Shown here one piece after another: positions 1-10,650 of a stretch of 64,000 nucleotides of DNA. Each line of letters starts with the position of its first letter. The stretch's first letter is position 1. A model generated the notes under the pieces. It was not told the origin of the DNA, ran no database searches, and saw only the letters and a list, made by a program, of their open reading frames with translations. The DNA lies in the NCBI GenBank assembly GCA_024220505.1, contig JAKZZE010000007.1:1054001-1118000 (forward strand), given 5' to 3'. The translations under genes were made by a program, and so were the position numbers. This DNA is from Rhizopus arrhizus. Lineage: Eukaryota > Mucoromycota > Mucoromycetes > Mucorales > Rhizopodaceae.

Positions 1-357
1 CTTTTCCTACTCTAGTAGGACCAGCCGAGACCAAATCAACAGTAGGAAAGTTCTTGGTGAACTTTGCCTGATCGTCCTAAGCCATAGAAATATGTAAGCA
101 TTCAAAGAGTTCTTTGTATCATAAAGAGACATTACACGTGTATAGAAAGTCGTATGATGACCTCTGGCGGCTAATTCTTCAAGTATAGACAAGACCCACA
201 CAACATGTGAAGATCCACCAAAATAACAACTAAAGACAATGTTTTTTGGTACATGATAATCCAAGGCTAAATGAAACGTGTCTTCTCCTGTGGCCATGCC
301 AGAGCTAATATAGCTTGCGACAGAAAGTAAAGTAAAGGATAGGATCAAGAGCTTCAT
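1..357 (-). CDS. UGT-A: UDP-glycosyltransferase, 5' part only (runs off window start)
   Basis: N-terminal part of a membrane-anchored UDP-glycosyltransferase (transfer of sugar from a UDP-sugar to a small acceptor, expected in the ER lumen). Exon 1 is 357-136 (74 residues) with a signal peptide of about 20 residues. Intron 135-77 is 59 nt (GTAATG donor, CTTAG acceptor). Exon 2 starts at 76 and leaves the window. The segment GGSSH places the presumed catalytic His at residue 51, as in UGT-B, -D and -E. The start ATG at 355-357 matches the start of the four complete paralogs. It is the inverted partner of UGT-C: its 5' flank is repeated at 17.66-19.9 kb. The sugar-donor half is outside the window, so whether the gene is intact cannot be judged. 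Confidence 0.85.
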
Positions 358-397
358 GAAAGTTAATTAGAAAAAGAAAAACGAAAAAAGGGCACAG

Positions 398-405
398 TAT
401 TTATA
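398..405 (-). promoter_or_regulatory. TATA box of UGT-A
   Basis: TATAAATA on the minus strand, about 40 bp upstream of the start codon and just downstream of AACAAACGACATTG. UGT-B and UGT-C carry the same context, and UGT-E a close match. UGT-B and UGT-C have a longer T-rich leader between TATA and ATG. Confidence 0.6.
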
Positions 406-1311
406 CAATGTCGTTTGTTGAGAGAACGTACTCTTGCGTAAGTAGCTTCTCCTAGTTAAATTAAAAAGCTAACAACCATGTGCTGAATGCATCCGTACTG
501 AATAATAGGGATTGATATAAGCTTAATAGCCTGCCATTCAACAATTTAGATGAATTGTAGCATGGGAAATACAAGTAGGGCACTTTAAACCCTTCTAAGC
601 TCATTTTTCATCCTATTGTTTTCAAGAAGGGAAGGTATATGCTTCAAGTTCATGCCCTTCAGGATTCAATTGTTAATTTCGGCTTTTGATTGCTTTGTGC
701 ATGAGTTTTGGGTAAATAATAGTTTTATTTCAAAAAGAAGAGAGTTATTTATCAAGTGTTTATTTGACTTAGTATAATCTTATTTATTAATTTGAAAGCC
801 TTTCTTTCTGCTTTAAGGATGCCTATTATTAAATTGAAAAATATTATGCTTTAGATATCCGCTCGGATTGAAGTCAGATTGGAAAAATGACCCCCAAAGA
901 CTTAAAATCATAGGAAGATTATCAACAATGAAATGCGCTCTGTGTTTCATTTCTTTTATATAAAATAATAAAGTAAGAACCTGAACTAATTGATGGTTGA
1001 AATGACTCGATTATGGATTTGAAATATATTGTACTAAAATTACTTTATAAAGTACTGCATAATAAAAAAAAAGATAACAAAGATTATTCCGGATAATGGT
1101 GCTTCTATTAAGTTTTTTTATCTCTACTGTCAAATGTGATTCGTAAAAAATCCTCAGTTTGAAAAGAGTGAATGATACCATATTATACCTGATCTAGAGG
1201 ATAGTGATAAATTTAAGAGGTTAGAGAAATATCTAGTTAAGCTGTCCTTTTCAGCCAGGATGCGGGTTGATTATCCATAACAAAAAGAACACTTCCATGA
1301 CAACAGTTTTA

Positions 1312-1343
<32 letters not shown>

Positions 1344-2610
1344 ACACACATACACACACACACATTTGCCTCATACTGATTTTGGAACAAAATCTGCTTT
1401 TACTCAAAGGAGGTAAACATCATGATTGCAACTTAACGTGCTTAAGATGCAGTATAGGATGATGAAAGCCTGCTTCACAAATCGACAGTTAGCAACATCA
1501 GCAATCTGATACATGCTTTCAGAGCAATGTCAAGTAACATCATGAATCACAACATTACCATTGAACTGATCACTCATGACGATGGATCTTTGTGTGTTTT
1601 CCACTCACCAAATTATGTCTCAAAGGGTTCACTATACTAAAGAGGTTTTCCTAACAACTGCAACCCATCGAATGAACCATCCAAAGACGCTATTCATTCC
1701 TATAAACTAGCAGCCTTAAACTATAGAGAGATTACAATGCTGTGTCCTTGGATATACAAAGCATATCAAGACTACAAGAACATCAAGAAAGATGAAGGAC
1801 TTTATCTGTCTTTTGAAACGACTTGGCAAAGCAAAGTTCAGATTGACATATGCTGTGTATGAAGCCAAGGAGGTTGGTAAAGAAAATAAATATGTACAAG
1901 CGTTCAAGAAGGAATGTCTTCTTTTCTTGATATGAATACATGTACATTAAAAAAATATCACCACATTCATTGTTGGACTTCAAAGTCATGATTACCCACA
2001 CATTCAAGCTTCTTTTCACTTTCTGATGGTCATTGAAGCCGAATTAACATTCTGATCTGCCTTGAGCTTATCTTAGCATTCATACGCCTACCAAGAGAAA
2101 TGATCTTTTAGATGGACACACATCATGGTTTTTTGTCTTTATAAAACAATAGAAAAGGTGTAAAGTCTTTTTTTGAAACAAAAAGAAAAACAAATTGACT
2201 GTTAATAAAGCGAAACAGATAAAACAAATCCACACTTATTTGATTTCTTGTTTTATATGCAAGAACATATAATAAAGAGGGTTGTTTATGTTATTTTTGA
2301 AACACAAAGTACAGTCCAAACTTCAGAGGCTACTCGAATAAAGACATGCTCATTTCAGATAGTGGAGCATGACAGCTTTTTATATATAGATAAGGCTAGG
2401 TTTCTTGGACATAGCAAGATATCAGATTAATTTTTACCATCGAGAGTAAAGAAAAGGTATAGACGGAAGAGAGCAACTCTTTTCACCATGTCTATCTCCC
2501 AAAAGTGGCGTGAATTTAATTGGCTTGGTTTGGATGAATCAAGTCACTTTTTTTTAAAAAAAAAAAAAAAACCTTTTGTTTTCTGTCTTTTTTGTTATTG
2601 CAAGACTATA

Positions 2611-3491
2611 ATGAGCGATTGGGGTAGTGTAAAAATGGGAATACTCAGAAAGAAAGAGACTAAACGTAAAACATCATAGAGGACGAAAGCGACATTGAAA
2701 TTCAAATTGCTGTTCCTAAAAAGAACAAGTGGGACGATGAAGATGTTGAAGAAGAAGTCAAAGAATCTTGGGAAGACTCTGAAGAAGAAAAAGAAGTCAA
2801 GAAGCCTGCAGCAGCTCCCATCAAAAAGAAAGTCCCTTTAAAGCAAAAGATTGCTGAAAAGCAAGCAGCTGAGGAACAAAAAAAGAAAGAATTGGAAGCA
2901 AAGAAATTGATGCAAGAGGAAGAGGCTGAAGAGGACGACTATGAACGTACGCAACGTATGCGTCAATTGGAATTAGAAGCTGATATGATGAGTGCTACCG
3001 ATCTTTTCTCGGGCGTTTCTATCGGTATATATAGACAGCCACTTTGCTTATGTATAGCTCTATGTCTAACCGTTTTATGTAGAGGATATGAAGGGAAAGC
3101 CCATTGAAGATTGGAAGCCAAAAAACCGCGTAGAATTAGAAACTTATCGTAAACGTTTAGTAGAAATCATTACTGCCAACTCTGTGAGTTCTTTTTTTTT
3201 CGGATCAAGATAGATGAATATATTAATGAACATCTTTAATAGAAATCCATCAACTATGGTTGGGTGATTGACGAATTATTACGTGATATCGCAGTTCCTT
3301 TGAAAGATACCGAAGTTAAAAAGGTAGCCACTTCTTTAACCGCTATTGCTAATGAAAAGCAAAAACAAGCTAAAGAAGCTACCAAGAAAGGTAAAGGTAA
3401 GGCCAAACCTCAATTGGTCGCTGCTGGTAAAAATTCTGCTGCTGATGATAAATACAATGATTTTGATGACGATTATGATGATTTCATGTAA
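2611..3491 (+). CDS. HCR1: Eukaryotic translation initiation factor 3 subunit j (eIF3j/Hcr1)
   Basis: eIF3j is a loosely bound eIF3 subunit that sits in the 40S decoding centre and helps initiation and ribosome recycling. Four exons: 2611-2623, 2680-3024, 3083-3183, 3243-3491, giving 235 residues, close to the family length. The N-terminus MSDWEDESDIEIQ leads into an acidic/basic coiled segment with a TDLFSG motif. It is followed by the conserved KPIEDWKPKNRVELETY block and INYGWVIDELLRD, and an acidic tail ending in DDDYDDFM. Introns are 56-59 nt with visible branch sites (CTAAAC, TCTAAC). The first exon is only 13 nt and its donor is GTAGTG, as in UGT-C intron 1. The gene lies just outside the edge of IR1. 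Confidence 0.93.
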
Positions 3492-4163
3492 ACAAAAAGA
3501 ACTTTTATATACTCTTTTTAATATACACAAATATACAATATATACATATGAATGCATACACACAAAATAAAAAAGAGAAGAGAGCCTGGCTTTTCTTTTT
3601 CTCCCGTGTAGGTAATGGTACATTGGCAGGAAAGTGAATGATATTGGGCGAAAAGGAAAGGGTTGTGTAACACAATGTATGGCGCAAATCATGTTTGGTA
3701 CAACTGTCATTGTTCTTTTTCCTATTTGAAATAGGAAAATGCATAATGAGTAGACACATTATTCTTCTTTCCTTGTATGAGAACTATCCATCATGCTCTT
3801 TGCCATTCTATAGCTTTGTCATACATGTTATTTTATAAAAAAAAGGAGAGGCGTGCACACAAAGCAGATAGGGAGTCTGAACAAAGACCAACATTCCTTT
3901 AATTATAATATTTTAGTATTGTACTTAGATTTAATATTTTCATCATAATAAGTTGATATACAAAAAAAAAACAGTCAACTTCAAAGAAGAGTGATCTTCG
4001 TTTTGTTGAAGGATACAGTGTAAAGCATGTCATGAATTTCCCTTTTAGTGAAACTGTGATTTAAAATGCTTAATATATTTTTTTAGGTACAAAGTTAATA
4101 AAAAAAATTATTCTCTTTTTTTTAATTTCCCTTTTTTTTTCCTTCTACTTTTTTAAAGGGGAT
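3492..4163. other. Intergenic spacer
   Basis: Holds the eIF3j 3' region and the promoter of the next gene. AT-rich with short T runs just before the start codon at 4164. No coding or RNA feature seen. Confidence 0.5.
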
Positions 4164-5548
4164 ATGAGTGAAGTCGAAATGGATAAATCAAAAAACAAAT
4201 CAATTGGTAGAATATCTCGACTATTTCAAAAGAAACCAAAAACGAAAACATCCATTACTTCTTCCATTTCATCACTATCTATCTCAGATCCTATTCTCTC
4301 CAAACAGCCTAGTTTTCAGAGTATTTCCAGTGCTCAATTAAGTATAGCAGAAAAACCACCAAGGAACTCATCACTGGATTCAAAGAATCTACCGTCTTTG
4401 CCTGCACATCAAGAAAGTGACAATGTAAGCGTGATTACCATAGAAACAGGTAAATTAGTGTCACATCCTAAAAACTCCGTTAACATCATATTCTAGAAAC
4501 TAGCTTATCCCTGAAAAGCAACAGTACCGATAGACAACAGCATATTGAACAGCATCAGACCACATTGAAAGAATTAGAGGCAGAGAAGGCCTATTACAAG
4601 CATGAGAACAAAAGATTAGAGGAGCAGGTGAACAAGATGCAAGCAAAAGTGAAGAAACGGACGGAAGAGTTGAAAACTTTGAAGGACAACTATCAAGCTC
4701 ACTTACAGTCTCTGCGGTGCTCTGACGACGATCCAAAGAGTATCGCGCGACAGCTCATCGATCTCAGAGGTGACATCAAGCGATTGGCACAAGAACTCCT
4801 GCCGTTTGCAGAACCTAAGACGACGACCGAAAAGTTGAGTACACTTTGGCTTAATCTAGGAGAGACGATCGGGCAATTAGGGAATCCCCATCTGAGTCCA
4901 GAGCGTATCCTGCTGCTAACAGAAAAATTCATGATGGATGTCCTTGTTCAGAACCTGAATACGAATCATTTTCCAGGACTGTCATGCCATGCCGAGTTTT
5001 TAGAAATTCAACACTGGTTTGAAAAGTATGACGCGTCCCCATTTTTTGCTACTCGCTTACGCCAAGAGGTCTCGCTCTTGATTGCAATGAACAAGACGAG
5101 CGAAAGAGAGGTCGAGAAAGGATGGAAAAAGAGCGCTGAGCGCAATTGGCATCATCTGTATCGTGGACTGCAGAAATCATATCCCAATAGTTTTTTGGTA
5201 TCGGCAGAAGAGGAAGATCAGGCACTGTTACGGACAGAGTACAGTCAAAGACTGCGTCAACTGGTAGAGAAAGTGATGGTCCTGGGTTCGGCAATCAGAG
5301 GACAGGAAGTATGTATCACTGCGATGGATGTCAAGGAAGGTGTTCAACAGTTTGATCCGTCCATTATGGAAGATGAAGATGGACAAACAGAAGGAACCAT
5401 TGCGCTTTGTGTATCTCCGCCGTTTGTTGTAAAGCTATCAGATCATTATGAACCTCTTGTGAAAGGAAGAGTACTTTGCTTTCCTACACTTCATAAGGAG
5501 GATACCAATTCAATTGATGTAAATAAACAAAAGTGCATTGTGCCTTAA
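4164..5548 (+). CDS. Uncharacterised coiled-coil protein
   Basis: Not recognised by name. Two exons (4164-4449, 4497-5548; a 47-nt phase-1 intron ending TTCTAG) encode 445 residues. The first 100 residues are Ser/Lys-rich with a basic patch (SRLFQKKPKTKT). Then comes a heptad-rich coiled coil (ELEAEKAYYKHENKRLEEQV, about residues 119-165), then a helical domain rich in Trp/Leu. The C-terminal block has a GVQQFDPSIMEDEDG segment followed by IALCVSPPFVVKLSD and KGRVLCFP. This N-coiled-coil plus C-terminal block plan resembles a class of fungal proteins distantly similar to the C-terminal region of animal MIEAP/SPATA18, but that is a weak impression. It could equally be a cytoskeletal or organelle scaffold. 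Coding status is well supported by the clean intron and long frame. Confidence 0.75.
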
Positions 5549-5651
5549 ATTTCTCAAAAATTTAAAATGCCGAATGATGCTGCAAAAGCGAAGGCAACTT
5601 TTCTCACCGCCCCCTTCTTTCTTTCCCCCTTTCGTTCTTTTGCATAAGGTG

Positions 5652-7167
5652 ATGCTGAGTATGACTTTAGATCCTGATACAAGTCGAAAAAGAAAGATGG
5701 CTTCATTAGGTATTCACTGCCCTTTTCATCTTGCTTTTAATCCATACTGACTTACTAGCCTGTTTACCTTGCAAATGTTCCCATTTCACTTGCAATAAAA
5801 GTAAGTTTCCCCGCTTTTTTTCCATGTTTTTCAATTATTCAAAACCCTATTTCATCAGGCTGTCAGTGTCAAGGATGGGCTATAAAAAATACCTCAAATG
5901 ACGGTCTTGATGACAAAGCAAAACCACGCCCTACAAAGAGGGCTTGCAATGACGATACTAGCATTAGTAGTAATAGTACCAGTGGTAGTAATGAAGGTAA
6001 GCAAAAGAAAGAAAAAATAGGGTTGGATTAGTACTACTGTTTGCTTAGATATGTATACAATGAATACTAACATATTTTCTCACAGATTTATTTATATACC
6101 TACTTGAACCCACTTCATCTCCAGCCATGACGATGGAATACAATAACAGTAAAGTTAGCCTCTTAAAGTAAAGCCCATCTTCTGCCTTTTCAATCTTCTT
6201 TACTCATTCCTTACTCACTACTTTTTCTTTAATTTTAGTGATGGCATATCAACAGTAAACAAGATAGATCCAGAAGATCAATTTTATTTGATTGCAGCTG
6301 ATCCAAAGGATGGTAAAGCAGAGGACAAATTGAATGAAGTGATCAATGCCAAATACCAAACAGGCTTTTTAAAGCCTTATAATTATGTCAATGGATATGC
6401 TAGACTTCAGCAATACATGGAGCAGCAGTAAGCAAATGCATGTTTTGTTTCTTTGTTTTAACCTGATGTTGATCTATGATCAGTATGTCACCTGAGAGTC
6501 GGCAACGTATTTTGAATGTCATGGGCTTATTCCGCCCCACATTTCGTCAAGTAGCACAGTCCTTGACGGACATTGATTTGATCTTGGTAGAGGAAGGATT
6601 TGAGAGGCTGCTATTGGATTATGATCGCATATTTACCACTTTGAGAATCCCAGCTTGCCTTTGGAGAAGGACAGGTGAGATCTACAAGGGAAATAGAGAA
6701 TTTGCTGAATTGATTAATGTGCCTTTTGATAAATTGCGTAACGTAAGTTGACTTGACTTGCTTTTATCTCTCTCTAATTATTGTTAGGGTCAATTATGCA
6801 TTTATGAAATCATGACTGAGGAATCCACAGTGAATTATTGGGAGGTAAGAGAATAGCTTCCTTTTTCTTTTCTTATACACGGATTTCACATTTTAGAGGG
6901 AATATTAGAAATACGGAAAGATTGCGTTTGATCCAAAGCAAAAAGCAGTATTAGCTTCATGTGTTTTGAATTATCAAAAAGATATCACAAACACTGTGAC
7001 AACCAAGAAGAATGACGCTATATTTCCTTGCTGTTTTTCTTTTACTGTCAGAAGAGACAAATTTAATATGTAAGCTATCATAGATATCCCCTTTTTCTTG
7101 TTCAACACATTTATTTTTTCTTTATAGCCCAGTAAGTTGTATAAAAACAAGGTGCCTTTGTATTTAA
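5652..7167 (+). CDS. ERT1/AcuK/Rds2-like PAS transcription factor with degenerate zinc cluster
   Basis: Homologous to the ERT1/AcuK family of Zn2Cys6-PAS regulators of gluconeogenesis and non-fermentable carbon use. Nine exons: 5652-5709, 5759-5800, 5859-5996, 6086-6167, 6239-6427, 6484-6742, 6788-6844, 6909-7069, 7128-7167; 341 residues, all phases consistent. Family blocks are clear: GFLKPYNYVNGYARLQQYME, MSPESRQRILNVMGLFRPTF, the PAS region (LRIPACLWRRTGEIYKGNREF), EIMTEESTVNYWEKYGKIAF and CCFSFTVRRDKFNIP. The zinc cluster is odd: after RKRKMASLACLPCKCSHFTC the second half is only SCQCQGWAIKN, with CxC instead of CxxC and no sixth Cys in place. The C-terminal tail after RRDKFNIP is also unlike the family. 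Either a paralog that has lost DNA binding or a gene in decay. An alternative start is the ATG at 5661. Confidence 0.8.
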
Positions 7168-7340
7168 ATTGCTCTATCATTAGACTTTGATTGTAGGCAA
7201 TTTTTTACCAATTAATACAAATCCTTGATCCTTTTTTTTTCATCTTCTACTTTTTATTTAAAATAATACATTTAAATACATATCACATTAACATTTTATT
7301 ACTCTAAAAAGAGCTTTAAGCTCAAATTGATACACCAGAG

Positions 7341-8310
7341 GGACATTGAAAATAAAAGGTTTGTCCAACATATAAATGTTAAAGCTGTGCTAGAAAGAAA
7401 GGACTGAGACAAATGCTTTTATCTTTAGCAAAGCATATAATGAAAATGTATTTATGCTAGACTATGTTATGATATAAGTAAGCTTGGATAAAATATAGAA
7501 AAGAGAGCATGGTTCCCAAGTATGATGAATCTATATAAATTGTCCCCCTCAGGTCATCAACAAATGCCGCAGCAGCTGAATTAATCACCTTATTAAATAT
7601 GCAGTCTTACTATTCATGAACGCAACACTCGCTTTTCTCCCATTTACGGATTTGATGTCTACAAAGCCTGTTCAACTAGTATCCTTTTTACTTTATGTAA
7701 CCAATCAACGAATAAGATAATGTGTTGTGAACACAGAGTATCAACATTGACAAACATCGAATCTTGGGTTCAATAGTTTCTTTCGGGCTCCAAAATAGAT
7801 TTTTGCATGAGAAATTGATAGAGAAAAGCGTCATAAGACATGGTTACTTGAACTGTATTTATTATCTACAAAAGCTTTAATTTAAAAGAGGATGAGTATA
7901 GAATAGTACTTATTTGCATAGCCTATCGGCAGTGACTTTGTTCAGACAGTGTGCTGCGGACTTGTACTACTCAATTCATAACTTTGTCCAGTCAGTGTCC
8001 TGAATATTTGTGTTCCCCAACTCATGGCCTATCCGGGTTTATAGGGATTTAATAGTCATATCTGCATTGTTAGCCGTACTTTAGGATAGATACATCTATT
8101 AGGATTGCATATGTTTCTCGGATAAATTGTTGACAAGGAAAAAAAAACAATAGCTGGATCTTTGAAGTAAGCTGCTGGTTCTTTATAATATAAATGGCAT
8201 AAGCTCGTTACACAAGAGCATGTTCTCTAAACAAACGACATTGTATAAATATTCTGTCCTTTTTTTTTTTTTTTTTTTTTCGCTTATATTTTTCTGACTG
8301 TCTTTTGTTT
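7341..8310. repeat. Upstream block shared by UGT-B and UGT-E
   Basis: From GGACATTGAAAATAAAAGG at 7341 to the UGT-B start the sequence parallels 44374-45311 before UGT-E, with many substitutions. Recognisable shared stretches include GGTTTGTCCAACATATAAAT and CCCTCAGGTCATCAACAA. At UGT-E the block abuts the 5' end of the LINE; here it abuts an unrelated spacer. No gene seen in it. Confidence 0.75.
8244..8251 (+). promoter_or_regulatory. TATA box of UGT-B
   Basis: TATAAATA 67 bp before the ATG, preceded by CACAAGAGCATGTTCTCT (8211-8228), an element also found before UGT-A, -C and -E, and followed by a T tract of about 20. Confidence 0.6.
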
Positions 8311-10124
8311 ATGAAGCTTTCAACACTATCCTTTGCTTTGCTTTCTGTCGCAAACTGCATTAGCTTTGGAACGGCCGCAGGAGAAGACACGTTTCAATTG
8401 GCCTTGGATTATCACGTACCCAAAAACATTGTCTTTAGTTCCTCTCAAGGTGGATCTTCACATGTCGTATGGGTCTTGTCTATACTTGAAGAACTAGCCG
8501 CAAGAGGTCATCATACAACTTTCTATACACGTGTAATGTCTCTTTATGATACAAAGAACTCTTTGAGTGTTTACATATTTCTATGACTTAGGACGATCAA
8601 ACAAAGTTCATCAAGAACTTTCCTACTGTTGATTTGGTCTCGGCTGGTCCTGCTGTAGCAACAAAAGAAGAAATGGGAAACTTGATTCGCAATTTAACCA
8701 CAAAGGAGCCAGTTGATAGGCTCGTTTATATGTTGGAAGAATTTTCACAGAACTTTACAGAGGGTATTTATGAAGCACATAAAAAAAGAGAAAGAGTTAC
8801 TAAGGCATTGTTTTAGATTATCTCAATCATATGGATTTGTTTAGTAAAAAAGATGTGGATCTTGCCCTTTGTGGTCATATCATGACGGCCTGTGTTGAAG
8901 CTTCTATCGTTAATAAAATACCTTTTATAGTCACTTCCGCAATCCCATTAACTCCTGGTAAGAGAAAAAAAAAAGGACGAAGCAAGCATAATGACTTTAT
9001 TGTGATTTTTAGATACAGCAGCCCCTTATGTCAATACCGATATGCTATCTCTTCATAACCCAACAAGCAAAAACGTTCCATTTTTTACACGTTTAAAAGA
9101 AAAGGTGATTGATACCATACGCGTTATTATCAAGGCTAGGGGCTTCATCAAGAGATTTCAACAAGAACAGATGGCACTCGGCCTTGAACCTGCAGCTAAT
9201 CCAGCAGCAAAAATTAAAGATGCCATCAAGTTGTTCAATAACGCCTTTGGGTTCACTCCTGCAAGACCCGTTGGTCCGTTGGTCGAGCTCATTGGTCCCA
9301 TCTTGCCCAAAGCGCATCCTGTGCTGACGGATGACCTTCAACAGTTTCTCGATAGCCATCAAAAGGTAGTCTATGTCGCCTTTGGACAGATTGCCATCCT
9401 GAGAGCAGAGGACATTTGTCTCATCATGACCTCCTTGCTAGAAAACAAGGAAGCAGGCAAAATTGACGGCATCTTATGGTCTGTAAGAGACATGGAGCAT
9501 CTCTTTCCAGAAACACTCCAGACACGCTCTGGCCGAGTCTATCATATCCGAGACCTGTTTGACAAGAAAGAAGGACAAGACATCCTCTTTTTGGAATGGG
9601 CTCCTCAGGTTGCTATCCTTCATCATCCTTCGACTCAATTATTCTTGACTCACGGAGGTATCGGTTCGGTTTATGAAGCACTTTACAATGGTGTGCCCAT
9701 CGTCGTCTATCCCTTCTTTGGCGATCAACCTGCAGCTGCTATCACGGCCGAGGAGAATGGCTATGGACGTCGGATGAAGAAGAACGATCAGGAGCAAGCA
9801 ATCAAGGTGGTTCAAGAGGTCTTGCGTGATGATCGATACAGACAGAATGCCAATCGCTTCAAGGCCTTGGTCCAGATTCGATCCAACCATGGTGTCCAAC
9901 GTGGTGCTGATGTGGTAGAAGAGGCGCTCTATTTGCATCAGGATGGCAAGATCAATCATCGACGAGATGTCAGACGTGATCTTTCCTTCTTGAAGGCATA
10001 CAACCTGGATCTTTATCTCTTTTCGCTTTCTGTCGTCCTTGGATCACTCTTTGGTGTCTATCGCTTGGTTTCCTATGGCTTACAGCAATTGTCGGTGAAG
10101 GCAAAGAAGGTGAAGTCTGCTTGA
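8311..10124 (+). CDS. UGT-B: UDP-glycosyltransferase lacking the catalytic Asp
   Basis: UDPGT-family enzyme of 548 residues. Exons 8311-8532, 8592-8763, 8817-8957, 9013-10124; introns of 59, 53 and 55 nt. A signal peptide (about 1-23) puts the enzyme in the ER lumen. GGSSH holds the presumed catalytic His51. The UGT signature runs about 371-417 (EWAPQVAILHHPS, FLTHGG, FFGDQ), so UDP-sugar binding looks intact. A membrane helix near 508-535 (LFSLSVVLGSLFGVY) is followed by a Lys-rich tail, giving the type I topology of animal UGTs. Odd point: the Asp expected at residue 151 (CDHF or CDYY in the paralogs) is Gly (LALCGHIM). It also reads GYGRRMKK where the others have GYGRWMKK. The start at 8311 is the first ATG after the T-rich leader. 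The substrate is unknown; sterols, lipids or xenobiotics are possible. Confidence 0.9.
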
Positions 10125-10650
10125 TGCTCTATAAAACAAAAAATAAAAAAAGCAAAGAATCATTCGTTTTCCTAGAATTAGCAAAGTGATGGCAATTTTT
10201 ATAAAATACATCTTACCTCAAACTAAAATAGCTTCATATTGATATAGTTCATTGTCTTTTACAAAACTAGTTTAGCTGTCAAATAACCTTTTTCACTGGT
10301 TTGTATCACCATAAGGGAAGCTTGTAGTGAGCACAAAAAGATATTAAGATTACATGAGCCAGTCCATACTCGCTTCATTTGTATTTCATTTTCAAATAAC
10401 GCCAAAAAACCATCTCTGCAATCATCTTGTTTCCTTCTTTATTTTTGCTCGTCCCTAAATGGCTTGACTTCAAGTTGTTGTATTTATACCTTTATAAATG
10501 ATCTGTCTCATTCAACCCTATCTATTTACATTCAGATTTTTCTTTATATATGCTTTATTACAATCAGTAATTTGATGTATTTGTTTTTTCTTTATAGATA
10601 TTGTCAGAATATGTATAAATAAAATTCATCTTAGCTTTTGCTCACCTTTT
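10125..10650. repeat. UGT 3' flank repeat (copy B)
   Basis: About 500 bp after the stop codon recur after UGT-C, -D and -E. Shared stretches include AGAATCATTCGTTTTCCTAG, TTTTCACTGGTTTGTATCAC and AAGGGAAGCTTGTAGTGAGC. This copy ends at TTTGCTCACC followed by a T run, after which no CRP gene follows. No coding potential seen; probably 3' UTR plus spacer carried along in duplications. Confidence 0.8.

Larger units (their letters stand above)
1..2549. repeat. Left arm of inverted duplication IR1
   Basis: Positions from UGT-A exon 1 through about 2549 read, on the opposite strand, like 17657-19990+ next to UGT-C. Matching landmarks: a 60-codon open stretch at 2248-2430 recurs with identical translation at 17772-17954 on the other strand; 1783-2019 recurs at 18183-18419; the block at 850-960 recurs at 19320-19390. 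Most differences are homopolymer length (a run of about 30 A near 1313-1342 is a short T-rich stretch in the partner). Similarity stops at the A/T tract at 2551-2571. Apart from UGT-A the arm has no convincing gene; the short ORFs are just duplicated spacer. Confidence 0.85.

Noticed and set aside
2248..2430. 60-codon ORF with an identical translated copy at 17772-17954
   Set aside because: Identity reflects the IR1 duplication as a whole, not protein conservation; composition is not protein-like and flanking non-coding DNA is equally similar.
8305..8310. UGT-B start two codons upstream
   Set aside because: The codon there is TTG; the first ATG is at 8311 and aligns with the starts of the other paralogs.
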